In this document: positions 25,604 to 34,000 of the stretch, one piece after another | Position numbering within the stretch: position 1 is the first letter of the stretch | Layout: each line of letters begins with the position of its first letter | Assembly: GCA_023267045.1 (NCBI GenBank) | Contig: JAHFOB010000009.1 | Span: 1-34,857, forward strand | Reading direction: 5' to 3' | Source: Candidatus Zambryskiibacteriota bacterium | GTDB taxonomy: Bacteria; Patescibacteriota; Minisyncoccia; Phycocordibacterales; DATDWN01 | DNA length: 34,857 nucleotides | Translations under genes and position numbers: made by a program | The notes under the pieces: generated by a model | Seen by the model: only the letters and a program-made list of their open reading frames with translations | What the model was told of the DNA's origin: nothing | Databases searched by the model: none

Positions 25604-25627
25604 AGTTATAAAGTTTGTAAAGTATTT
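25604..25627. repeat. 24-nt repeat, copy B
   Basis: AGTTATAAAGTTTGTAAAGTATTT, identical to 22761-22784. Confidence 0.8.
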
Positions 25628-25685
25628 GCCCCAAAACTCAATGACTTTATAACTTTTGACTTTAAAAACTTTATAACTCATTTTC

Positions 25686-25826
25686 ATGTCTCAAACATAC
25701 CAACCTAAAAAAAGAAAACGAGCAAGGTCTCATGGATTTCTAGTTCGAAGTAGAACAAAAACAGGCCGGAACACTCTTTTGCGAAGACGCAGAAAAGGCC
25801 GTAAGGCTATAACTACAGTTAATTAG
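25686..25826 (+). CDS. rpmH: Ribosomal protein bL34 (46 aa; absent from ORF track because short)
   Basis: [46 protein letters not shown]. Confidence 0.96.
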   Translation: MSQTYQPKKRKRARSHGFLVRSRTKTGRNTLLRRRRKGRKAITTVN

Positions 25827-25897
25827 CATATAGCATATAGTGTTTAGGAAAATTCAAAAAACCTATATACTATTCACTAACTACTAACTACTATCCC

Positions 25898-26248
25898 ATG
25901 CTTCCAAAGAAGAGAAGGATTTCTCGAAAAGAGTTTCCATACATTCTCTCAAAAGGGAAAAGATACAACTCCCCTCACCTTTTATTGTATGTAGCTAAAA
26001 TAGACAATAGCCCAGAGACGAAAGATAGTCGCTTTTCCTTTTCTATTTCAAAGAAAGTCCACCCTCTGGCAGTGGACAGAAATAAAAGTCGTCGTCGAGG
26101 ATACTCGATAATCAACAAAAATCTTGCCAAAATAAGGCCTGGTTACCTGTGTTTTTTCTCTTTTAAAAAAGGAAATGGCGAGGTTAGCTTTAACGATTTA
26201 GAGAAAGAAGTTTTGGAGTTACTTTCGGCTTCCGGTGTGATAATATAA
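25898..26248 (+). CDS. rnpA: Ribonuclease P protein component
   Basis: MLPKKRRISRKEFPYILSKGKRYNSPHLLLYV...FSFSISKKVHPLAVDRNKSRRRGYSII; follows rpmH. Confidence 0.93.
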   Translation: MLPKKRRISRKEFPYILSKGKRYNSPHLLLYVAKIDNSPETKDSRFSFSISKKVHPLAVDRNKSRRRGYSIINKNLAKIRPGYLCFFSFKKGNGEVSFNDLEKEVLELLSASGVII

Positions 26249-26253
26249 GACCC

Positions 26254-26973
26254 ATGAGCGCATTTTTCCACACAATAATATCCGTTCCTCTCTACAATGG
26301 TCTTATAGTACTAATGAGTGGCCTGCCATTCTTTGACGCAGGTATTATAGTCATAATTTTTACTATCATTGTAAAACTTATAATGCTTCCCCTTTCAATT
26401 AAAGCTTCAAAATCTCAATTGGAGATGAAACATACAGAAAAAGATCTACAGCTCTTAAAAGATAAGTACAAAGACAATAAAGAAGAACAATCCAGAAAGA
26501 TAATGGAATATTACAAAGAAAAAGGCATCAATCCATTTGCCAGCTTTTTAATATTGATAATTCAATTACCTTTACTTATAGGTCTTTATAGAGTTTTTTT
26601 GAAATCTGGATTGCCCACAATAGACACTTCTCTCTTATATCATTTTGTTCCTGCTCCAGCTCATATTGACATGGTTTTCTTGGGTCTTATAAATATTGCT
26701 CAAAAAAGCATCACACTGGCCATACTAGCTGGTATAACGACATACTTCCAGATAAATTTGGCAAGCGCTGGGACTCAAGGAGGAGGATCTGGGGGTGAGT
26801 TTGGAAAAGCTATGCAAATGCAAATGAAATATTTTTTCCCAGTGCTAATGACCTTTATCGCCTACACCATCTCTTCTGCTGTGGCTCTCTACCTCATAAC
26901 AAGTAATCTTTTTGCTATTGGTCAGGAGATTTATATTAAAAAGAAATACCATAAATCCATCTTTGTCGAGTAA
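26254..26973 (+). CDS. yidC: YidC/Oxa1-family membrane protein insertase
   Basis: IIVIIFTIIVKLIMLPLSIKASKSQLEMKHTEKDLQLLKDKYKDN...GINPFASFLILIIQLPLLIGLYRVF; follows rnpA. Confidence 0.95.
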   Translation: MSAFFHTIISVPLYNGLIVLMSGLPFFDAGIIVIIFTIIVKLIMLPLSIKASKSQLEMKHTEKDLQLLKDKYKDNKEEQSRKIMEYYKEKGINPFASFLILIIQLPLLIGLYRVFLKSGLPTIDTSLLYHFVPAPAHIDMVFLGLINIAQKSITLAILAGITTYFQINLASAGTQGGGSGGEFGKAMQMQMKYFFPVLMTFIAYTISSAVALYLITSNLFAIGQEIYIKKKYHKSIFVE

Positions 26974-27254
26974 AACTCCCAAATTTAGCGATCTACTCGT
27001 TTCGAAATTAAAAATTCTCGTCACCTTACGACAGTAAGGCTTCTCGCCTTTTTAATTTCTCAACTTCGTATCTCATCTAAATTTGAGAGTTTCAAAATCT
27101 CGTCGAACCAAAACCTTTTCAGAGCACCCACAGGGCTTGAGCATGGTTTTGTCAATTGATCCTGAACGAAGTGAAGGAGGAAATTGACAAATCAAGCCCG
27201 AGGACAGAACGAAACTTTCGCTGGAAAGTTGAGTGTCTCTGAAAAGGTTTTGGT
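26974..27254. other. Highly structured intergenic region (two consecutive nested inverted-repeat modules)
   Basis: Module 1: AAAACTCCCAAATTTAG (from ~26973)/CTAAATTTGAGAGTTTC (15/17), GAAATTAAAAA (27004-27014)/TTTTTAATTTC (27049-27059), CCTTAC-GACA-GTAAGG (27024-27039). Module 2: ACCAAAACCTTTTCAGAG (27107-27124)/CTCTGAAAAGGTTTTGGT (27237-27254), GGGCTTGA/TCAAGCCC, TTTGTCAATT/AATTGACAAA, AACTTTC-GCTG-GAAAGTT. Confidence 0.75.
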
Positions 27255-27267
27255 GATAAAGAGATTT

Positions 27268-28494
27268 TTATTTCGTCAAATCCAAACTCCAGAGAGAATT
27301 ATCTGTCTTGTTCATAAACACTAGATACTGTTCACTATCAGAAAGTATTGGTTTTATTACATCAATCGATTCCCCGGCGTCACTAGAGAGATTTTCTACT
27401 ATAGAAGCCGTGTTATTTTTTATATCATATTTCCAAATATCATCACTGAAAGACTGGAAGCCCTTATACCACAAAGTTAGGCTGTCTCCCCCGATTGGAT
27501 TTCTTGGCACAGCACAATAAATCACGGTTTTGTCTTTTTTACTCCATACACATTTCTCTGGGGAAGTCGTTGGAGTCGTTACAGTAGATGTTTTTGTCGT
27601 TGTGTCCAACAAGTACATTAGATCACCGTTTCCTTCTATCAAATACAAAACTTTTGTCGCATCTGGACTAACAGAAGTAGATAAACCAGAAATATTTCCC
27701 AAGATTTTTTTAACTGCTCCTGTTGTTGTATCCACAAAATATAGAAAACCCGGGACATTTTGAGCTGGTTTTGTTGTTAGAGCAACAGTTTTTGTATTTA
27801 CAAATTGTGATAAGAGTTCTTTTATATCAGAATTCCAAATCATTTTCTTTTTTGTACCATCAAAGCTTGAAATATATCCTGATGAAGTATTAACTCCTTG
27901 TTGTAAATAGAAAATATTTGTATCAAAAACCGAGACATCACTTATCCCCCCAGGAAAAGCAATACCAGAAATAGTATTTTCTGTACTTGTGCTCGTCGCT
28001 TTTACCGTCAGGGAATAAGTATCGACTGTTTGGTTATCGTCTTTCAAATATCTAGCAACCAAAGAATTATTTTTGTTACCCCAAATAGCATCGTATACAA
28101 CAGGAATTGTGGTGTTTGAAATACGGTTATGTTGTGGAGAAAATAGTTCAACTTCATATATGTGTCCGGTAGCTTTTTCTATATATCTAACAACTGTTCC
28201 AGCTTTGATGTCCAAAGTTCCTGCTCCAGAGACAGGTTCTTTCGAAAGTTTTCGCAGTTTTAGATTAAAATTTTCAGGCGTTTGCGGTGTTTGAGTATTG
28301 TTTTGGTTTGTTGTTGTACTGACTTGACTACTGTTATCACTCCCACTCCCCCCAAAAGGAAAGAAACCTTTGAATCCAGAAATAATTCCTCCAGAAGTTC
28401 CGTTAGAAGCAGGCACCAAAAAATAATAACCAACAAGGCCGAGAAGAACCATTCCTAGAACTATCGATATTATAATTATAAATTTTTTGGACAT
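27268..28494 (-). CDS. Membrane-anchored protein, probable beta-propeller-like ectodomain
   Basis: N-terminal TM (FIIIISIVLGMVLLGLVGYYFLV), then repeated motifs such as SVSPDATKVLYLIEGNGDLMYLLDTTT and LSDSEQYLVFMNKTDNSLWSLDL, reminiscent of WD40/TolB-like blades. Confidence 0.65.
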   Translation of the reverse strand: MSKKFIIIISIVLGMVLLGLVGYYFLVPASNGTSGGIISGFKGFFPFGGSGSDNSSQVSTTTNQNNTQTPQTPENFNLKLRKLSKEPVSGAGTLDIKAGTVVRYIEKATGHIYEVELFSPQHNRISNTTIPVVYDAIWGNKNNSLVARYLKDDNQTVDTYSLTVKATSTSTENTISGIAFPGGISDVSVFDTNIFYLQQGVNTSSGYISSFDGTKKKMIWNSDIKELLSQFVNTKTVALTTKPAQNVPGFLYFVDTTTGAVKKILGNISGLSTSVSPDATKVLYLIEGNGDLMYLLDTTTKTSTVTTPTTSPEKCVWSKKDKTVIYCAVPRNPIGGDSLTLWYKGFQSFSDDIWKYDIKNNTASIVENLSSDAGESIDVIKPILSDSEQYLVFMNKTDNSLWSLDLTK

Positions 28495-28500
28495 TTCAGT

Positions 28501-29271
28501 TTATATAGATAAATGCCAGTGGTCACCGTCAGAGGCCACAGTTCCTCCACAGGTTTGGCCTTTTTGTTCCCATAAAAATGTCGCTACTTGTCCGCCAAGT
28601 GTTTGGGTGTATGTTGTACAACCATTTGAGCTACCAACTACTCCAGTTTTAATATAGGCATTAAGAGCAGAATTGCTAGAAGAAAGGTCTACTGCTCTAC
28701 CTTGGTAATGAAGTGAGTTTACATCATGAGGGCCACCCGTTGTACTTGTTATTAGATTACTAATATTACAATTACCGCACTTTGAATCAAGATCATTTAA
28801 TGCCGTTATGGTTGTGGGTAGTAATGAAGTAGCTCCTGCTGTTGCCCCAGTAACTGTCGCTCCTCCAGTTGTTGATGGCGGAGGTTTTATATCCAACTTA
28901 AAACTAAGAATTTGCGGGTTTATTGTATTTAAAATAACCCAAGCGCCAATAACAATAAGTAATCCCCAAATAGCGTCTTCTATAAACTTCTTACCATCCT
29001 GTTTTTTGAAAACAGAATCTGTCGTAGCATATGTAATACCCCCTAGAGTTATCATGACAAAAGCCATGGCAACTGCTAGACCGACTGCCAGATTAAATGC
29101 CGCAGGAAGATAGGAGGACAGAGTCGCTTTACTACTATCAAGACCTGGTACAGGAAGAGGAACGAGTAGTGTGTAGCCTTTATCAGTTTGAGCAGAAACT
29201 GTAGCAAAAACAGACAAAAACAAAAGAGCTGATATCGTTGCGTATTTAACTGTAAGAGAAATTGATTTCAT
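28501..29271 (-). CDS. VirB2/TrbC-like pilin domain fused to M15-type peptidase motif
   Basis: Signal peptide; AAFNLAVGLAVAMAFVMITLGGITYATTDSVFKKQDGKKFIEDAIWGLLIVIGAWVILNTINPQIL (two-TM pilin-like); C-term SLHYQGRAVDLSS...DGDHWHLSI (SxHxxGxAxD and HxH). Confidence 0.7.
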   Translation of the reverse strand: MKSISLTVKYATISALLFLSVFATVSAQTDKGYTLLVPLPVPGLDSSKATLSSYLPAAFNLAVGLAVAMAFVMITLGGITYATTDSVFKKQDGKKFIEDAIWGLLIVIGAWVILNTINPQILSFKLDIKPPPSTTGGATVTGATAGATSLLPTTITALNDLDSKCGNCNISNLITSTTGGPHDVNSLHYQGRAVDLSSSNSALNAYIKTGVVGSSNGCTTYTQTLGGQVATFLWEQKGQTCGGTVASDGDHWHLSI

Positions 29272-29284
29272 ATCTGTGATTATA

Positions 29285-30286
29285 TCACTGCACTCCAAGC
29301 TCTATATTGAAATTTCCTGATGCAAACTGCAGAATTTTGCTTGGGTTTTCGATCGAAAGAGAAATGTTTGATGTCCCAACAGTTCCCTGTTTTTGTCTGA
29401 AAATTCTTGTTGTCTGTGTGGTGTCGTTGTCTATCAGCGCGCCATTTACAGTCCATTTATATATTAATCCTTGAGAGTTAGTAGTGCCAAAGAAAAATGG
29501 CATTCCCACTATAGCTACTTCAGAATTACCAAAACTAGCTATACCAGAAAGAGCTTTTTGAAATTCTATGCCATAAAGAGGATTTTTTTGGTAGAAAATA
29601 ACAGATGGATCATCTGGGGCTAGAAATGTTTTAGCAAATCCGACAGAATCTGTGCTAGCACTGGTTACTTCTACCTCAATATCAAAAGGTCTGGAAATAA
29701 GTGGAGAAACAAATGTAAATGTGTTTTTACCATATCCAGAATCACTATCTTGCACTGATCCATTTTTGCTCCATTTATAGACCAAGTTTTTTGGATTTAT
29801 TTCAGAGCCATTTCCGAGAACCATGTGAGGTAGTGCAACAAAGGTTATTTTGTTTTGGTGGCTGAACATTGCTTTACCTTTGTAAAAAGGTGGGACAAAA
29901 CTGTCTGTTTGCCAGACCAGATCCACAGCCACAGGTTTTATGTTTAGAGTTTTTTCAATAGTATTTCCTTCTGCTGTTTGTATAATAACGTCTATCGATG
30001 TTGTTGTATTGACTTCTCCTGTTGTAAAACTGACACTTTTTATTCCAGTACCTTTTTGAACAGTTTTGCCGTTAATTTTCCATGTAATACCGGCCATATT
30101 TAAGTCTGTAACATAGCTGGTTATAGAAGCGTCAACATTCTGGTTTGAGCTAGGATTTTCTGGGTTTATATCAAGGTTTACATCAGCCCCAGATGATCCA
30201 ATAGTTTGGGCGGAAACAGTTTGAGAAGTCAAAAAAACAGAAAACAAAGAAAACACAATAAATAGACTGAAAATAACCTTTTTCAT
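29285..30286 (-). CDS. Secreted protein with probable Ig/PKD-like domains, T4SS-cluster associated
   Basis: Signal peptide MKKVIFSLFIVFSLFSVFLTSQTVSAQ; beta-rich segments (GITWKINGKTVQKG, YKWSKNGSVQDSDSG, YKWTVNGALIDND). The track start at 30343 adds residues encoded by an inverted repeat. Confidence 0.6.
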   Translation of the reverse strand: MKKVIFSLFIVFSLFSVFLTSQTVSAQTIGSSGADVNLDINPENPSSNQNVDASITSYVTDLNMAGITWKINGKTVQKGTGIKSVSFTTGEVNTTTSIDVIIQTAEGNTIEKTLNIKPVAVDLVWQTDSFVPPFYKGKAMFSHQNKITFVALPHMVLGNGSEINPKNLVYKWSKNGSVQDSDSGYGKNTFTFVSPLISRPFDIEVEVTSASTDSVGFAKTFLAPDDPSVIFYQKNPLYGIEFQKALSGIASFGNSEVAIVGMPFFFGTTNSQGLIYKWTVNGALIDNDTTQTTRIFRQKQGTVGTSNISLSIENPSKILQFASGNFNIELGVQ

Positions 30287-30403
30287 CCCGTTAGAGACAG
30301 GTCGCGATCTATTTTGGCAGTCAATTTTTAGAAATTTCATCACTAAAATTTTATATTATTACAATAGTTTGAAAACCAACCGTGACCGCGGTCTCTAACG
30401 GGA
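30286..30403. repeat. 13-bp inverted repeat abutting the start codon of the 29285-30286 gene
   Basis: TCCCGTTAGAGAC (30286-30298)/GTCTCTAACGGGA (30391-30403), perfect. Confidence 0.75.
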
Positions 30404-30457
30404 CTCATTGACTTTATTGTACCATATTGACCGTACCCCAATAAGGATTTATACACA

Positions 30458-30985
30458 CTAGGCCGCTTGTTCGTAATCTCCTTCAAGTAAGCTTATGTCA
30501 TTGTTTAACATGCTTATTTCCCTTTCAGTTAAATTGTCCAAGTTTTTGAGTTTTACCTCGGCTTTAGCCTTTCTTTTTTTAGTCAAACGCCAAGCATATA
30601 AAACTAACAGAGTGTTAATTGGTAATAAACTGACTATCGGTAATCCATCAACAAAAAGGCCTAAAACCCAATACCAAAATTTTATTTTCCATTTTAAAAA
30701 CCAGCCTTTACCAAGCATAAAAAAGAATAGAAATGAAGTTAGAAAAAGACCCGTAGCAAAATTAACACCAGGTATTTCTCCGATCAAAAGTAGATCAAGA
30801 ACAATGTCCATGAAATCTTTAAACAATGCGAGTATCATAGCAATCATAAAAGCACTTGTATCATTTCCTTTTGCTATTTCCTCATTTAACTTTTCTGCCA
30901 AGCTTTTAGCTCCAGAAACTATTTTCTTCTTAAGATTTACATCATAGATTATTCCTCCTCTTATAGTTTTTTCTTCATCATCCAT
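30458..30985 (-). CDS. Multi-TM membrane protein upstream of VirB2-like gene
   Basis: 175 aa, several hydrophobic segments (FMIAMILALFKDFMDIVLDLLLIG, GLFLTSFLFFFMLG, YWVLGLFVDGLPIVSLLPINTLLVLYAW). Confidence 0.6.
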   Translation of the reverse strand: MDDEEKTIRGGIIYDVNLKKKIVSGAKSLAEKLNEEIAKGNDTSAFMIAMILALFKDFMDIVLDLLLIGEIPGVNFATGLFLTSFLFFFMLGKGWFLKWKIKFWYWVLGLFVDGLPIVSLLPINTLLVLYAWRLTKKRKAKAEVKLKNLDNLTEREISMLNNDISLLEGDYEQAA

Positions 30986-31011
30986 ATTTTCTATTTCCTA
31001 TATACTATCTA

Positions 31012-34000
31012 CTATTTCCCACTCTGTTCTAAATCCAGTTTAGCTTTTTTGATTTGCAAAATTTGCGATGGGTCAGATGTGATTATTTGGTCCTCTGTGT
31101 ATGAAGCAATTATTTTTACAGCTACGTGCTTTAGTCCAGCGAAAAAGATTCCCTCTCCAACGTCGGATTCCAAAAGCAAATATTTTTCTTCGTCAGTTAG
31201 ATTAAATGTTTGCTGGAGTTTATCGATAGATGTTGGTGATTGCTTGAGCAAAATCTGAATAGATGAGTTTGTAATAATCGGCACACCATAGGGTGATTTC
31301 ATAAAGTCATCAACGTCTTGGGTGATTGTAGCAAGTCCAAGGAAATATTTTCGGCCTCTTTTGGCAAGAGAAAGTAGAAACGACGCTGTGTCTTCTGATT
31401 TCATCATCCACCATGCCTCGTCTATAACCAGCAGTCGCTTTTTCAGTTTTTTCCTGATCAAGTTCCATATATAGTGCATGACAATATACATAGCGATAGG
31501 TTTGAGCTCGTCCTCCATATCTCGCAGTGAAAAGACAATAAACTTTTTGTTTATATCAACGTTTGATGGTTTGTTTATAAAACCTGCCCATGTTCCACGA
31601 GTGTATTTTGTCAGTCTCTGTGCCAGCGAGTCTCCACCCTCCATTCCCGTCAGAACAAGCTCAAAGTCGGACATAAGTGGTGGTTCTACATTTTCAAAGT
31701 TTCCATCGGCTGTGATGTCTTTCAAGGCGTATGTTTCTGTTATCGCTCGGTCAATGATAGCGTCTTCTTCTGGAGAAAGTCCTCCCATCATGATACGGAA
31801 AAGTCCTACTAGGTTTATGATATTTGATCGCAAGACATTTGAAAAAGACTCGCCTTCTCCAGGGGTTGGCAGTTCAAACGGGTTTATATGATGCTCGGAG
31901 TTTAGTGAAATATTAAAATATTTACCACCGACAGCTTCTGCCAGGTACTCGTACTCTTTTTCTGGGTCAATAACGATGACATCTGTATCAAACATCAGGG
32001 TTCGAAGAATTTCCAGTTTTGTTGCGTAGGAATTGTGGACAAACATTCCATTAGAACCGGCCAGAAAGACTTCATTGTCAACCGTTAAATCGTAGACATA
32101 TTTTTCTTTTATATTTTGAGTTTTCTTTATAGCCACAATCGGATCCCAAAAAAGATCGGCAGAAGCAAGTCGTTCCAAATTTTTGAGAATTTCTTCAACC
32201 CGTGGCATTTTAGATGAAATATTCTGGTACGTTTCTTTAATAAAAAGTGCCGCTTCTCGAAGCATGTTATATGAAGTGCGATCTGGTAAATTTTTACGGA
32301 ATGCCACGCCCAAACTCGGATTCATATTTGTTATAGAGGAGTTAAAATCTATAAAACCAGAGTGGATTCGCACAAGAGATTGTTCTATTGTGCCAGCTTC
32401 TTTTTCACCAAGTGTTACTCGAGCCAGAGTCAAGACGTTTGCAAGACCAACCTCTCCCTTATTTCCTTTCATCCATGCCCAACTTGAGCCAAGTTCTTGC
32501 CATAATTTCTGATTGTATTCTCGATTTGATTTACCGAGTTTTATTAGGTCTAGAATATTTGGGAGTGAGCCGAGATCGTTCATTGCTCCCGCAATATTTT
32601 TAAAATGTTCAACTCGTTCTCGAACGCTTGCAATAAGTTTAATCAGTTCTTTTGGTGATGGGTTATAAACTCCGCGTGAAAGAGGTGAAATGTTTGCAAT
32701 ATTGTGAAGCTGACTACCGAAGTGTTCTCGCAGTTCACTAATCAGTGGCGCAATAGTGGGGATAATATTGACATTTGTGTTATAGGAGACAGACAGGGCT
32801 AACTTAAGGGATTGATTTTTTCTGATTGTGACAAAACCAATTTGGCGTGAAAATTTTTCTATATTTTCTTGTCCGGAGATAGTCAATTTCCAAAAAACCT
32901 TTTTTCGTTTGGCGCCAGAATACTTCTTCATTTGTTTGTGGACTCGCGTTATTATGCCAAAGAAATATAACAAATAAGATAGACTGGAAATAAGCTTTTT
33001 AGATTTGGAAAGAGCGGTAACGGTATTTTTTTCCATTCCGCCATCTCCTTCAAAATAAGCTCGTAAAAAAGCGGAAGTTATATTTTTTGGAGCGTTGAAT
33101 AGAACAGATGGCGCCACTTTTTCTCCAGATTTTTTTATTCCGACTAAGATGTGAATCATTTTTATAAATGGTCTGTCAGCTGTGGCAAGAGCATTTTTTA
33201 TTGTATAAAAATTAACGCCTATATCTTGAAAACATTTTTTAATATCACACAAAACCTCCGGATCAATATTGGAAATTATGACAGCACTACTAGTTATAGT
33301 TCCCTCGGCTATAATATAGCCAAGTAAACGAGCAAATGGTTCTGTCACTTTAAACCAAGCTGGCAAGACGCCCTTGCCAGAGGCACTGACAACTTTCAAT
33401 TCACGACAAGTTTTTGGATTAACGGCAATATTTAAGCTGGAGGCAATTTTCAAAAAATAATGAACCGGTATTCGTGAGCCATCTTTATATTTATACAAAT
33501 ATCGGTCTAAATTTTTATGGAGTGGTGTTTTTTTGAGAAGAGCGTAATTTTTTTGGATAATTTTTTCGGTGCCCGTAAGATACATTTGTTTTTTAGGGTT
33601 AGCAAAAAGATCGAGCAAATTAAGAGTGTTTTCGACGATTTTAGGCGCCTCAATCTGTCGTGGCAGAGGAATATATTCTCCTATAGTCACATCAGTGCTT
33701 TTAGCAACCACAATCTCGCCTTCTCGCAGAACTAACATATTGTGATCACCAGTAGTGGTTATTTGTCGACCACTTTGTGTTTCAAATTGATAAAAAGTCT
33801 CTGGAGCCACCTTACGAGCCGCCACAGAAACAGGACTCCATTCCCCCTTCATCTCTTTATTGTAAGTAAAAACTTTTAGACCTGGGTCTATTACTCCTTC
33901 AAGTTCATGATCTATTTTTACCAGCCCAAACTTTTTGATTTTTTGCTCAACCAATTCTTTTATATTTACTAACTTTGTTTCATGACCGTCTTTAACCAAG

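Noticed and set aside
27107-27254. RNase P RNA or tmRNA
   Set aside because: Lacks the conserved RNase P CR I-V motifs (such as GAGGAAAGUCC) and any tRNA-like domain, despite strong folding and an ACAGAA hexamer.
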